Shown: positions 16,780 to 26,197 of the stretch, piece by piece | How positions within the stretch are numbered: the stretch's first letter is position 1 | Layout of the letters: each line of letters opens with the position of its first letter | Origin: Devosia equisanguinis | Lineage (GTDB): Bacteria; Pseudomonadota; Alphaproteobacteria; Rhizobiales; Hyphomicrobiaceae | Direction of reading: 5' to 3' | Assembly: GCA_945862355.1 (NCBI GenBank) | Contig: CAMAYR010000007.1 | Location: 1-42,105, forward strand | DNA length: 42,105 bases | Notes under the pieces: generated by a model | What the model was told of the DNA's origin: nothing | Seen by the model: only the letters and a program-made list of their open reading frames with translations | Database searches by the model: none | Program-made: the position numbers and the translations under genes

Positions 16780-17773
16780 AGCCCCGCTACTCGAGTTGTC
16801 GGACGTAGCCAAGCACTATCCGGTGCGCGGCGGTCTGCTCGGCCTGAAGACTGCGGGGATCGTGCGCGCTGTCGACGGTATATCGCTCAGGGTCGGCCGG
16901 GGCGAGACGCTATCGATCGTCGGCGAGTCGGGCTGTGGTAAGACGACGACGGCCCGGCTCATCCTACGGCTCGAGACGCCGACATCGGGCATCATCAAAT
17001 TCGAGGGGCAACCGATCGAGGATCTCGACGGGGCTGGACTGAAACGGTTCCGCGCCAGCGTGCAAGCTGTATTCCAGGACCCGTGGAGCTCGCTCAATCC
17101 TCGCATGACGGTCGGGCGGATCATCGCCGAGCCGATGGTAGTCGAGGGTCGCCTGTCGCGAGCCGAGACGAAGGAGCGTGTCGGCCTGCTGCTGGAGCAG
17201 GTCGGCTTGCGGCGCGAGCAGGCGCAGCTCTACCCTCACCAGTTCTCCGGTGGGCAGCGTCAGCGAATCGCCATCGCACGTGCGCTAAGCGTCGAGCCGC
17301 GGCTGATCGTGCTCGACGAGCCGGTCTCCGCGCTCGACGTTTCAATACGCGCGCAGATTCTGAACCTGCTCAGGGATCTGCAGGACCGCCTCGGTCTCAG
17401 CTACGTGATGATCGCACACCACCTGGCAACGGTACGTCACATGAGCCATCAGGTTGCCGTCATGTACCTCGGCCAGATCGTGGAGATGGCACCAGGCAAG
17501 GAGCTGTTCCGCCGGCCGTTCCATCCCTACACGCAGGCGCTGTACGCCTCGGCTCTTTCTACGCACGTCGGCCGCCAGCTTGCCGAGCCGAGCATGAAGG
17601 GCGAGATCCCCTCGCCGCTTAATCCCCCGACAGGTTGTTGCTTCCATACGCGATGCCCCTACGCCACACCGGAATGCGCCGAGGTGAAGCCCAAGCTTGT
17701 CAGTATTGCCCATGGTCACATGGTGCAGGATTGCGCATGTGTACGCAGCCGAGCCGGAAGGCGTGGCGTATAG
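16769..17773 (+). CDS. ABC transporter ATP-binding protein, DppF type
   Basis: 334 residues from the ATG at 16769, overlapping the preceding ATPase by 11 bp, which implies coupled translation. Walker A GESGCGKT, signature FSGGQRQRI, Walker B LIVLDEPVSALD, and the C-terminal cysteine motif CCFHTRCPYATPEC are all present. Longer open starts exist upstream but lie inside the DppD gene. Completes a canonical binding protein, two permeases and two ATPases. Confidence 0.93.
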   Translation: MSAEAPLLELSDVAKHYPVRGGLLGLKTAGIVRAVDGISLRVGRGETLSIVGESGCGKTTTARLILRLETPTSGIIKFEGQPIEDLDGAGLKRFRASVQAVFQDPWSSLNPRMTVGRIIAEPMVVEGRLSRAETKERVGLLLEQVGLRREQAQLYPHQFSGGQRQRIAIARALSVEPRLIVLDEPVSALDVSIRAQILNLLRDLQDRLGLSYVMIAHHLATVRHMSHQVAVMYLGQIVEMAPGKELFRRPFHPYTQALYASALSTHVGRQLAEPSMKGEIPSPLNPPTGCCFHTRCPYATPECAEVKPKLVSIAHGHMVQDCACVRSRAGRRGV

Positions 17774-18303
17774 CCGGAGTACATTCGTCGGGCCCGCGGC
17801 GTACCGTGCGCGGTGTCGGAGCGCTGGATGAGAAGTGGTAGTCGTGTCGCGAGTATTTGCGCGCTGTTGTGCACGAGTTTTGCCGGTCACTGCCTGATCC
17901 GGTGCCGACGGGATGGCCCGGCTATCGGGGGTTCCGGCCAGAACCTGGGAATAGCGTCTCTCGATGAACGCAAGATCCACATTCCCGCGTTTCGTTGGTC
18001 CAGGGCTGTGGCTTGAGGCTGTAGCCTGAGGCCGGAGCCTTAGGCGGCATCGCTGAGCCGGGAGCTGAGGTGGGAGCTTGCAACAGACGCTGATATGCGC
18101 AAGCCTCGGCTCAACGTGCCGCTCACCCGGTGGACGTCCGGTGAAGGTGGCGGTCGGTCCCAAACGCCGGGAATACTGGTGTCACGGGGCGCATCGGCGC
18201 GGTGTGACCAAGCGAGGAGCCTGCGCTCTTTGTTGCGACCTCGCCGTGCTGCTATAGTGCTCCGCCATGGCGCTGGTCGGAAAGGCCCTTCACGGAGGAA
18301 GCG
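17774..18303. other. Intergenic, no gene recognised
   Basis: 530 bp between the ABC operon and the Rieske gene. No convincing coding frame. A stretch around 18005-18080 is a GA/GC-biased run of imperfect GGCTGNGGCTTGAGG-like repeats with several possible short hairpins. The promoter of the Rieske gene lies at its right end. Confidence 0.5.
18230..18258 (+). promoter_or_regulatory. Sigma-70-like promoter of the Rieske gene
   Basis: TTGTTG (18230-18235), a 17-bp spacer, and TATAGT (18253-18258), 45 bp upstream of the ATG. A strong ribosome site GGAGGAAGCG precedes the ATG at 18304. Confidence 0.55.
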
Positions 18304-19356
18304 ATGACCGACGCAACCGCGTTCGTGCGCAGTTCATGGTACGTAGCCGCTAGCCTCGACGAGGTGTCGGGCAAGCTGCTGGCGCGCACCATCCTGAACG
18401 AGCCGATCGTCATCTTTCGCACGCTCAACGGCGAAGTCGGCGCGCTCGAGGACCGATGCTGCCATCGAGGCGCGCCGCTGTCGCTGGGCGAAGCCGTCGC
18501 CGATGGCATTCGCTGCGGCTATCACGGGCTGGAGTTCGGTACGTCAGGGATCTGCAGCTTCGTCCCGGGCCAGCCCAACATACCCTCCCGCGCGAGAGTT
18601 CGCTCGTATCCGGTCGCGGTCAAAGGTGACTACGTCTGGATCTGGATGGGGGATCCGGCGACAGCCGATACCTGCTCGATCATCGACTACCCTGTCGACG
18701 ATAAGGTGAACTGGCCCCGCATTCACGATGTGCTCCATCTCAAGGCCAGCTATGTCATGGTTCTCGAGAACCTGATGGATCTGTCACACCTCTCCTACCT
18801 CCACAAGAACAGCATCGGCAGCTCGTCCGAGGACAGCGCGAACGCGAATATGGACGTCAGCCGCACGCCCGACGGCATGAGGTTCCTCCGCATCATGCGC
18901 GACGCTGACGCGCCGGCCACCTGGCAGAAACGCTACAAAATCGGGGCCAAGGTCGATCGTTGGTCAGACTTCGAGTATGTGGCCCCCTGCTTCATCAAGC
19001 AATACAGCGGCGGGGTCAGAGCCGGCGAATACGACCAGGGAGTCCGGGAGGGCGGGCATCAAGTCCGCACGCTGCACGCGATCACCCCGGAGACGGAGAC
19101 ATCGTGCTTCTATTTCTTCAACAAGGCGGACGGATACGCCAAGTATGAGCCCGCCGACCTCGTGCGCACATGGGCCTCGACCACCGATGTGTTCAAGGAG
19201 GATGCGTTCATGCTGGAGCAGCAGCAGTTGCGGCTGAAGGGCTACGACACCAGCAAGCTCGTCAACATCAAGAGCGACGTGGCTCGCGTGCAGATGATAC
19301 GCGCTCTGCAGGAGCGTATCCGGCGCGATCAGGAGCAGCTCGCTTCCGGGCAGTGA
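18304..19356 (+). CDS. Rieske [2Fe-2S] oxygenase, VanA/phthalate-dioxygenase-like
   Basis: 350 residues. The Rieske cluster ligands are Cys52-x-His54 (RCCHRGAPL) and Cys71-x2-His74 (RCGYHG). The mononuclear iron site is visible as Asp159, His162 and His167 (ENLMDLSHLSYLH). This is the layout of single-component-type oxygenases that O-demethylate or hydroxylate aromatic acids. It needs a ferredoxin or flavin reductase, which is not encoded nearby. Substrate not determinable. Between its stop and the convergent monooxygenase is 168 bp without a gene. Confidence 0.9.
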   Translation: MTDATAFVRSSWYVAASLDEVSGKLLARTILNEPIVIFRTLNGEVGALEDRCCHRGAPLSLGEAVADGIRCGYHGLEFGTSGICSFVPGQPNIPSRARVRSYPVAVKGDYVWIWMGDPATADTCSIIDYPVDDKVNWPRIHDVLHLKASYVMVLENLMDLSHLSYLHKNSIGSSSEDSANANMDVSRTPDGMRFLRIMRDADAPATWQKRYKIGAKVDRWSDFEYVAPCFIKQYSGGVRAGEYDQGVREGGHQVRTLHAITPETETSCFYFFNKADGYAKYEPADLVRTWASTTDVFKEDAFMLEQQQLRLKGYDTSKLVNIKSDVARVQMIRALQERIRRDQEQLASGQ

Positions 19357-19524
19357 CGCCCGCGCTGGATACGACCAGGCTCAGCCGTAGGCCGTCTCGA
19401 CGTTCTACTTCTTCGAGCTCTTCGAGCCGACATCGAGGACGGAGCATTCGGCTTCCGCGTGAACGACGCGCGCGTGAAGCGCTCGAAGGCCGCGCTCGCC
19501 AAGGCACACACGCGCTAGCTTTTC

Positions 19525-20847
19525 TCAGTCGGCGCCACGGATCGGCAAGCCGAGATTCTCGCGCAGTGTACTTCCGTTGTAGCGTCTCCGGAAGAGCCCG
19601 CGGCGTTGCAGCTCCGGAATGACGAACTCGATGAAATCCTCAAGCGCAGCCGGTAAAATCGGCGCCATGTAGTTGAAGCCGTCGGCCGCGCCGGTGGTAG
19701 TCCATTCCTCGAAGGTATCGGCAATCTGCTTCGGTGTTCCGTACGTCTGGAAGTGGCCGCGTCCGCCCGATATCCGCTGATACAGTTGACGGATCGTGAG
19801 CTGCTCTTTCCTGGCCAGCTCGGCCAAGAGGGCCGTCCGGCTCGTGTTCAGCTTTGCCAAGGGAATTTCCGGCAGGGGGCCATCGACAGGGTACCCACGC
19901 AAATCATAGTCGATGTATTGGGACAGGTGCTGCACCCCGATCTCTGTCGGAATCAGATCCAATAACTCATGATACTTCTGCCTCGCTTCCTCCTCCGTGC
20001 GGCCGACCATCACCTGGAAGCCCGGCATGACAAGCACGTGCTGTGGATTCCGGCCGCAGGCTGCCACCCGGGACTTTAGGTCGGCGTAGAATTTACGTGC
20101 AATCTCGATGGTCGGCGTCGCTGCGAACACGACGTCGGCGGTCTCCGCCGCGAGGTTCATTCCATCCTCTGAAGCACCGGCCTGGACCAGCACGGGCTGT
20201 CCCTGCGGCGACCGGGCCACGTTCAGCGGTCCGCGCACATGGAAATGCGCGCCCTTGTGATCGAGACGTCGAACCTTCGCGGGATCGAAGAAGCGGCCCT
20301 TGGCTCGGTCCATGATGATGGCGTCGGCGTCCCAGGTGTTCCAGAGCCCGAGCACGACTTTCGCGAATTCTCTTGCCCGGTCGTACCGGCTGTCCCGGTC
20401 CGGCTGCTGCGCGGGGCCGAAATTCTGGAACTCGAGTGGATTGACCGACGTGATCAAGTTCCAGCCGCCACGTCCCCCGCTGACGAGGTCGAGGGATGCG
20501 AACTTGCGTGCGATGGAATAGGGCTGCTCGAAGGACGTCGACGACGTGCAGACGAGCCCGATGTTCTTCGTCACACCCGCGAGCGCCACCATGGTCGTGA
20601 ACGGCTCGATCCAGGTCACATAGGCCGTAGCGCTCGCGCCCTCGAGGCTTTCGATTGGAACGCCGCTGGTGTCGGCCATGAAAAGCATGTCGAACAGCCC
20701 GCTCTCGGCGAGTTGGGCCGTCTTGATGAAGCGCTCGAAATTGAAGCCGGCGTCAGCGTCCGCCTCCGGGTGACGCCAAGCGGCGACATGGTGACCCGCA
20801 GGCCGAAGGAACATGCCGAGCTTGATTTGCCTCACGCTCTTGTCCAC
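19525..20847 (-). CDS. NtaA/SnaA/DszA-type flavin-dependent monooxygenase
   Basis: 440 residues from a GTG at 20847, with GGAGG upstream. Family motifs: MFLRPAGHHVAAWRHP at the N-terminus, AESGLFDMLFMADTSG, SGGRGGWNLITSVNP (typical of NtaA/DszA), VARSPQGQPVLVQAGASEDG, and the C-terminal FIEFVIPELQRRGLFR. These class C monooxygenases use FMNH2 from a separate reductase to attack nitrilotriacetate, dibenzothiophene sulfone and similar compounds. No reductase is present nearby. It is divergent from a MarR-type regulator 128 bp away, which is the likely controller. Confidence 0.92.
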   Translation of the reverse strand: MDKSVRQIKLGMFLRPAGHHVAAWRHPEADADAGFNFERFIKTAQLAESGLFDMLFMADTSGVPIESLEGASATAYVTWIEPFTTMVALAGVTKNIGLVCTSSTSFEQPYSIARKFASLDLVSGGRGGWNLITSVNPLEFQNFGPAQQPDRDSRYDRAREFAKVVLGLWNTWDADAIIMDRAKGRFFDPAKVRRLDHKGAHFHVRGPLNVARSPQGQPVLVQAGASEDGMNLAAETADVVFAATPTIEIARKFYADLKSRVAACGRNPQHVLVMPGFQVMVGRTEEEARQKYHELLDLIPTEIGVQHLSQYIDYDLRGYPVDGPLPEIPLAKLNTSRTALLAELARKEQLTIRQLYQRISGGRGHFQTYGTPKQIADTFEEWTTTGAADGFNYMAPILPAALEDFIEFVIPELQRRGLFRRRYNGSTLRENLGLPIRGAD

Positions 20848-20892
20848 TTAGCCTCCAGCGCGCGATCGTGGCGCTCGTTCCGACGTCAGTTG

Positions 20893-20906
20893 GTAATTAT
20901 GCATAC
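20893..20906. promoter_or_regulatory. Candidate MarR operator in divergent promoter region
   Basis: GTAATTATGCATAC, in the 128-bp region between the NtaA-type gene (minus) and marR (plus). It matches a motif at 21515-21528 in 12 of 14 positions and contains the palindromic core ATGCAT typical of MarR-family sites. Autoregulation plus control of the monooxygenase is inferred. Confidence 0.5.
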
Positions 20907-20975
20907 TATATACCCATGATATCGACCGCAACCCGCCTCGTGCCACAGCGAAGCAACAGAGCCAACGGAAGCCCG

Positions 20976-21440
20976 ATGCGCCTCTCACAGACGAACCCCA
21001 CCGATCAGCTCGAACTCGGTTACAGGCCTGGCCATCTCATCTGGAGAGCGCAGCAACGGGCGTGGCGCGTATTTCGCGAAGAAGCAGGAGACATGGCGGT
21101 TACACCCGTCCAAGCCAGCATCATCCTGGTGATCGCGTTCCAGCCGGGGATCGACCAGCAAACTCTTGCGCGCGCCGTTGCACTCGATAAGGCCACGACT
21201 GGCAATGTCGTAGCGCGCCTCGTAGAGCAGGGCCTCATTGTGCGGACCGTGAACGCGACGGACAAGAGAGCAAAGGCGCTGCATCTGACGAGTGCGGGGA
21301 GGCGACTGAATGTGAAGCTGGGCAAGGTCACGCAACGCGCGCGCGAACGCCTGATCGAGGCTCTCGACGCGAAAGAGCAGGCGATGCTCGTGCGCCTTCT
21401 TCGCAAGATCGCCTGCCTTGATGATGCGAACCCGCCTTGA
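20976..21440 (+). CDS. MarR-family transcriptional regulator
   Basis: 154 residues from the ATG at 20976 (an in-frame ATG at 20916 is possible, but would put the operator closer and lacks family similarity). The winged helix is clear: TPVQASIILVIAFQPGIDQQ, recognition helix ALDKATTGNVVARLVEQGLI, and the wing RTVNATDKRAKALHLTSAGR. The flanking helices are used for dimerisation. MarR proteins usually repress a divergent catabolic gene until an aromatic ligand binds. Candidate operators occur in its own promoter region and ahead of the next gene. Confidence 0.9.
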   Translation: MRLSQTNPTDQLELGYRPGHLIWRAQQRAWRVFREEAGDMAVTPVQASIILVIAFQPGIDQQTLARAVALDKATTGNVVARLVEQGLIVRTVNATDKRAKALHLTSAGRRLNVKLGKVTQRARERLIEALDAKEQAMLVRLLRKIACLDDANPP

Positions 21441-21507
21441 AACATCAGTCCAGTGGCAGCGGCGACCATGGCCGGATGATTGCGGGCAACACGCAACCAA
21501 AAAAAAT

Positions 21508-21536
21508 TTGACTCGTATTAATGCATACCATTTACT
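21508..21536 (+). promoter_or_regulatory. Promoter with embedded MarR-like operator
   Basis: TTGACT (21508-21513), 17-bp spacer, TTTACT (21531-21536). The spacer contains GTATTAATGCATAC (21515-21528), nearly the same 14-mer as in the marR intergenic region. A protein bound there would block RNA polymerase. It is 89 bp upstream of the interrupted Bug-type gene. Confidence 0.55.
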
Positions 21537-21624
21537 GAAACCACTCGCGTGAGGCACGATCGAGCCGTGCCGCCTGAAAGCGTGCCCTGCCGAACGAACG
21601 AAGCTCGCATAGGGAGAGAAGACC

Positions 21625-22596
21625 ATGCGCATGGCTGCGTTCGTTGCCACCTTGGTTCTCGCCACCACCGGCGCGCATGCGGCATCTCCGCCCTGCGCTC
21701 AGCTCCGAATTATCGTGCCGTTCTCACCCGGCGGCGCAACGGATGTGGCTGCACGGATAATCGTTGAACCGCTAGGCGCCGCCCTCAAGAAGCTTATCGT
21801 GGTGGAGAACAGAGCCGGCGCCACAGGCAACATCGGCACCGCTATCGTCGCCAAGTCCGCGCCCGACGGCTGCACCTATGTGATGAACACCGCTGCCATC
21901 CTCACCTATCAGTGGGCATTCGCCAGCCTGGGGTACGATCCGAACAAGGACCTCGCAGCGGTCGGCGGTGTCGGACGCTCGCCGTCCCTCATTCTGACCG
22001 GTGCCAAAAGCACCGCGACGGATCTCGCAGGGCTCGTTCGCCTCAGCAAGGCCACGCCTGAAGGTCTGAGCTACGCAACGGCCGGTCGCGGGCTGATGCC
22101 TCACCTCGCGGTGGAGGAGTTGGCACGGACGACGGGGGCGAAATTCGTGCCGGTGTTCTACAAGGGCGCGCCCGATTTCATGGGCGACCTGATGACCGGG
22201 CGTGTCACGTTCGGGAGCACGGCTGCTGCGAACTCGATGCCGCTCGTGCGAGAAGGAAAGCTCAAAGCGTTGGCAGTGATGTAAGCCACGCGCTCGCCAC
22301 TTGCCGCCAACATCCCCACGAGCGCCGAGCAGAGAATGTCCAAGCTCGACGCCAGTTCGAGCTTCATGCTGTTCACGCGCGGGGGGACGCCGAAGCCTAC
22401 GATTGATCTCGTCGCCCGACATCTCAAAAAAATCATTGCCAGCCCGGAGCTGCTTTCCAAGCTTATTTCCAAGCTTAATGCCATCGGGTTCGATCCCACG
22501 CCTCTGGACGCGGACGAGGCCGCCAAGCTGGTGGTCGAAGTGGCAGCCTCTTGGGAAAAGACCATCAAGGGTCTCGATCTTCTCGCCAAGAAGTAG
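21625..22596 (+). pseudogene. Bug/TctC-family solute-binding protein with internal TAA
   Basis: From ATG 21625: a signal peptide (MAAFVATLVLATTGAHA), then CAQLRIIVPFSPGGATDVAAR, VENRAGATGNIGTAIVAK, and PDFMGDLMTGRVTFGSTAA. It is interrupted by TAA at 22282-22284 within GKLKALAVM-stop-ATRSPLAANIPT, a segment that is normally continuous in this family. The same frame then runs to 22596 with the expected C-terminal lobe (KIIASPELLSKL, LNAIGFDP). Total 323 codons, the normal size. One base change explains the break. It has its own promoter with a MarR-like operator. Probably a recent pseudogene of an uptake protein for the ligand of the MarR-controlled pathway. Confidence 0.8.
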
Positions 22597-22751
22597 GTCA
22601 GTGCGAAGTCTTGCCTCGGGACCGCGCGACTTGGTCTGTGCCTCCGCTCGGAGCCACGGCTTTCGCAACGGATTCGATCCATGACCGCTTGTTGCTCGCC
22701 GCTCGCGTTCTGAACGCCATGCTATTGCTGACGTTGTTGCGCTGTCCGCGC

Positions 22752-22950
22752 TCAATACATGAAACGACCGCCTGACAGGTTCTGCGTCTCCCCCGTGATA
22801 TAGCCGGCCTCATCCCAGGCGAGGAACAATACACAATGCGCTGCCTCGCTCGGCTCTCCGAACCGGCCAACGGGGATGTTCTTTGCGAGGTGCGTGTCGA
22901 CAGAGTACCAGCCATGGGCACCTTCCTTCATGCCTACGCCGGGCGGTTCG
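22752..22950 (-). pseudogene. C-terminal fragment of a short-chain dehydrogenase (SDR)
   Basis: The minus strand reads [20 protein letters not shown], then [20 protein letters not shown] and [20 protein letters not shown], the standard SDR C-terminus ([10 protein letters not shown]...A.Y.TG..LNL.GG). The Rossmann GxxxGxG and the catalytic YxxxK are missing. Sequence further upstream has no SDR resemblance, so about three quarters of the gene has been lost. Confidence 0.75.
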
Positions 22951-23354
22951 ACATTGAGCATTGGGCCATCACGTCGGCCGCTCTGCGGCAGGTTTCGGAT
23001 CACAACGACGGACGTGCAGTTCCAAGCCTGTGGGAAGGTCAGGGTCACACTTCCGGCCCGCTACCGACGACGGGAAGCCGACGCCGACGGCACTCGATCC
23101 CGCAAGGATACATTCGTCGGCTTGTTCCGGACCAAGCCGATCGAGGACTACACCGTGTCCGGAATCGGAGGCATAGTGATCAGAGTAGAATGATCAGCCG
23201 ATACCACCGTCATTGCCCCGCCGATCCTTGATGGTGTCGGCAAGGAGCTTGCGGCGCACTCCTGGACAAGATGTGTTTATCGTATGCATCGGAAGAGCTG
23301 GATAAAGAGTGGATCGTCGCGCAATCAAGCGAGCTATGTTGGAAGCGCGGGTCC
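22951..23354. other. Intergenic, no gene recognised
   Basis: 404 bp between the SDR fragment and the TauE/SafE gene. A plus-strand frame ends with DTFVGLFRTKPIEDYTVSG at about 23112-23170, which could be the tail of a lost gene, but I cannot assign it. Confidence 0.4.
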
Positions 23355-24143
23355 ATGACAGTCGACTTCATCCCATTTGCGAACCTTGACGGCATTTCCA
23401 TCGCCGTCGTCGTTGCTGTCTATTTCTTCGCATTCTTCATCCGCGGCATCATAGGGTTCGGCTCCGCTTTGCCGGCAGTCTTGGTTAGCGCCTGGATCCT
23501 GCCGCCACATGACGCGGTGCTGCTCGCGCTGCTGACCTCGGTCTTTGCCCAAGTTCAGCTGCTGCCACAGGGATACCGCGAGGCAAATTGGAAAATTGCC
23601 AAGCCGATGTTGGCTGGAACGATCGTTTCGATCATCGTCGGCGTCTGGATATTCGCCTCGCTCAGCGCGGCCTGGCTGACGATCGTGCTGGGGTTGGTGC
23701 TCAGCGCCGCGGTGTTGGCCGACATGGTTCGGCTCGCCGAGCGTCTGGCAGAGAAGCTACGTCTCGACGGTGTCGCAGTTGCCTTCTGGTTAGCGGCGCT
23801 GGCGGGGCTGATCGCTGGCGTCGCCGGCGCAGGTGCGCAGTACTTCATATCCTTCTACATTCGCTGGGCCGCACCGACGCCGCGCGAATTCCGGGCCACC
23901 AACATCGTTATTTCAGGATTCATGGCCCTCTGGCGTGCTGTGGTGACCCTGGCGGCTGGGCTGATCACGATTAAACTCACGGTCGAGGCGATGTTGATCA
24001 TGCCCGCCGCCTACGCCGGTGCCTGGGGCGGGAGAAAGCTGGCAGGACGGCTTTCACCCGAGCGGTATTTCGGCCTCTTCCGCTGGTTTCTGCTCATCGC
24101 GGCAGCAGCGCTGATCTGGAAGGGAACGGCAGCGCTGAATTGA
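23355..24143 (+). CDS. TauE/SafE-family membrane permease (putative sulfite/anion exporter)
   Basis: 262 residues from the ATG at 23355 (GGAAG upstream). About eight hydrophobic segments arranged as two similar halves, with the family's glycine motifs FIRGIIGFGSALPAVL in the first half and LAGLIAGVAGAGAQYFISFY in the second. Members export sulfite, sulfoacetate or related anions, or import them in some cases. In this neighbourhood a role in disposing of sulfite from sulfonate breakdown is possible but is inference only. It appears to be a single-gene unit. Confidence 0.85.
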   Translation: MTVDFIPFANLDGISIAVVVAVYFFAFFIRGIIGFGSALPAVLVSAWILPPHDAVLLALLTSVFAQVQLLPQGYREANWKIAKPMLAGTIVSIIVGVWIFASLSAAWLTIVLGLVLSAAVLADMVRLAERLAEKLRLDGVAVAFWLAALAGLIAGVAGAGAQYFISFYIRWAAPTPREFRATNIVISGFMALWRAVVTLAAGLITIKLTVEAMLIMPAAYAGAWGGRKLAGRLSPERYFGLFRWFLLIAAAALIWKGTAALN

Positions 24144-24544
24144 GCGCTGCATCGGCCTAATGCGTGTGTTGGCAATCGACCAATTGAACCCGCCAGCGCT
24201 CGATCCCATGAGCGGCCATCAGTCGGCTCGTGCTCATCCAAATCGAGCCCAAAAGGCCACCAAGTGCGAAATTGGAGGCATAGCGATTGGTTCGAAGTCA
24301 ATGCATCAACGTTGGGTCCTGCGAGGCGGGGCGTCGCGTGTGCAACTTGTAGCCTGTTGCAAAGCGCTGCGCGGCCTTCAACCTGGCGCGACCTGACGGC
24401 GCATTAAGGGGGGAGCAGCGAAACTGGTTGTTCGGCGATTGGTGGCCATTGCAACGAGCGTGGCTGTCGTCGAGGACAAAGTGCGATTGCCAAATCCTGT
24501 GCCCGTCGCCACTGTACGCTGGCGGAGGACCCGCACAGCCCAAC
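24144..24544. other. Intergenic, no gene recognised
   Basis: 401 bp between the TauE/SafE gene and the amidase operon. No frame with family resemblance and no clear promoter or repeat. It should contain the promoter of the downstream four-gene operon. Confidence 0.45.
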
Positions 24545-24796
24545 ATGACGTCAGGTGCCATGAGCCGAGCAGTGAGCAGACCGACAGACGGTACGCCGAC
24601 GCAACAGCCGACGTTGCCGCGCGCCCCTACACCCGATTGTGCCCGTAGTGTGCTGCAGCTCAACGGCATCGCACTATCGCAGGCCGATCTCGCGCTGACG
24701 GTGGCCGAGTTCGAGCGCGCCCTCGAGATTGCCCGGCCACTACTCGATCACGTCTTGCCTGACGGCCTCGATCAGGCGGGGATCTACCGGCCATGA
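24545..24796 (+). CDS. AtzG-like small protein (DUF4089-like)
   Basis: 83 residues from the ATG at 24545 (24560 is an alternative; neither has a strong ribosome site). The C-terminal 48 residues, VLQLNGIALSQADLALTVAE then FERALEIARPLLDHVLPDG, ending AGIYRP, resemble AtzG/DUF4089 proteins, which end in a similar VFRP. Such proteins form a small subunit with AtzE-type amidases. The stop overlaps the amidase start (ATGA at 24793-24796), supporting a functional pair. The N-terminal 30 residues are Thr/Pro-rich and unlike the family. Confidence 0.65.
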   Translation: MTSGAMSRAVSRPTDGTPTQQPTLPRAPTPDCARSVLQLNGIALSQADLALTVAEFERALEIARPLLDHVLPDGLDQAGIYRP

Positions 24797-26196
24797 CGAT
24801 CGCGATGGCCGCCGCTGCCGAGGTCGCGGCGGCAGTGCGTTCCGGCCGCCTCAGCGCGACCGAGGTGTTGGGAGAGGCTCTCGGCCGCGTCGATCGCCTC
24901 GACGATCGCATCAACGCTTTCACCTCAGTGATGCGCGATGAGGCGTCACGGCAGGCCGCGCGCGTCGATGCTCAGCTCAAGTCGGGCGCCGATCCAGGAC
25001 CGCTTGCAGGCGTGCCGTTCGCGGTCAAGGATCTCTACGACGTCGCCGGTCACGTCACGCGCTCGGGTGCGAAAATTCACGCCGAGCGCCCGCCCGCAGC
25101 ACACACCGCCACCGTCGTCCAGCGGTTGCAGGATGCTGGCGCGATCCTGCTCGGTCACCTCAACATGGAGGAGTACGCCTACGGCTTCTTCACCGACAAT
25201 GCCCACTTCGGTCGAACGCTCAATCCTCACGACACCTCGCGTACCGCGGGCGGCTCGTCGGGCGGCTCCGCGGCAGCGGTCGCAGCCGGACTCGTGCCGT
25301 TTGCGCTCGGCTCCGACACGAACGGATCGATACGCGTCCCCGCTGCGTTCTGCGGTATCTTTGGCCTGAAGCCGACGTTCGGTCGCCTCAGCAGGGCAGG
25401 AACTACGCTGTTCGTGTCGAGCTTCGACCACGTCGGTCCGTTCGCGCGTACAGTTGGTGATCTGGCCGCCGTCTATGATGCGATGCAGGGCTACGACGCG
25501 GCCGATCCAGTTTGCCGCGATGTTCCGGTGGAACCTGCCTCCCCGGGACTCAGCGGCGGCATTGCCGGACTGCGATTCGGCCGGCCCGGCGGCTACTTCG
25601 CCGAGGTGCTGGACGGCCCGTGCCGCGAGGCGGTCGATCGTGTCTGCGGCGCTGTGAACGCCATGCCTGTTGCCACCGGCGAAAGTCTCGACGCGGCCCG
25701 TGCCGCCGCATTCGTCATCACCAGCGTAGAGGCGTTTGCCGGCCGACAGCCGGAACTGGCAGGCCGCGCTGCCGATTTCGATCCAAAGACGCTTTATCGC
25801 TTTCTCGCCGGTGGGTTGATGCCGGGTCCGTGGTACGCGAAGGCTCAGGCGTTCCGTAGCTGGTTCGCCCATCAGGCCCAGCAGTGGTTCGCGACTAGTG
25901 ACATCCTGGTGATGCCGGTTTCACCGATCCCGGCGCCGCGGTTCGGCCAGATGGAGGCGATGGTCGAGAACTCGAGCCTGCCGATCCGCCTGCTGCTGGC
26001 CCGTTTCGTTCAACCCTTGGCGCTGCTGGGATACCCCATCGTCGTCGTGCCGGTAGCCGGCATCGATGGAGTTCCGGTCGGCGTGCAGCTGATGGGCCGC
26101 CCCTTCGAGGAGGACAAATTGCTGCGCGCTGCGGCCTGGCTCGAGGCCAATGGCATCGCGAAGTCAGAGGTTGCCACGCAGTTTCGCGAGGGCTGA
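24793..26196 (+). CDS. Amidase-signature-family hydrolase (AtzE-like)
   Basis: 467 residues. The amidase triad is complete: Lys79 (FAVKDLYD), cis-Ser155 in [14 protein letters not shown], and nucleophile Ser179 in [23 protein letters not shown]. AtzE-like members hydrolyse biuret derivatives or other amides in complex with an AtzG-type small subunit, which is encoded just upstream with a 4-bp overlap. The molybdenum hydroxylase gene follows after a 1-bp gap. An operon that hydrolyses an amide and then hydroxylates the product (or the reverse) is inferred. Substrate unknown. Confidence 0.92.
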   Translation: MTIAMAAAAEVAAAVRSGRLSATEVLGEALGRVDRLDDRINAFTSVMRDEASRQAARVDAQLKSGADPGPLAGVPFAVKDLYDVAGHVTRSGAKIHAERPPAAHTATVVQRLQDAGAILLGHLNMEEYAYGFFTDNAHFGRTLNPHDTSRTAGGSSGGSAAAVAAGLVPFALGSDTNGSIRVPAAFCGIFGLKPTFGRLSRAGTTLFVSSFDHVGPFARTVGDLAAVYDAMQGYDAADPVCRDVPVEPASPGLSGGIAGLRFGRPGGYFAEVLDGPCREAVDRVCGAVNAMPVATGESLDAARAAAFVITSVEAFAGRQPELAGRAADFDPKTLYRFLAGGLMPGPWYAKAQAFRSWFAHQAQQWFATSDILVMPVSPIPAPRFGQMEAMVENSSLPIRLLLARFVQPLALLGYPIVVVPVAGIDGVPVGVQLMGRPFEEDKLLRAAAWLEANGIAKSEVATQFREG

Positions 26197-26197
26197 G

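Noticed and set aside
19357-19524. Small gene between the Rieske and NtaA-type genes
   Set aside because: Short frames such as one ending NDARVKRSKAALAKAHTR lack a start, a ribosome site and a recognised family.
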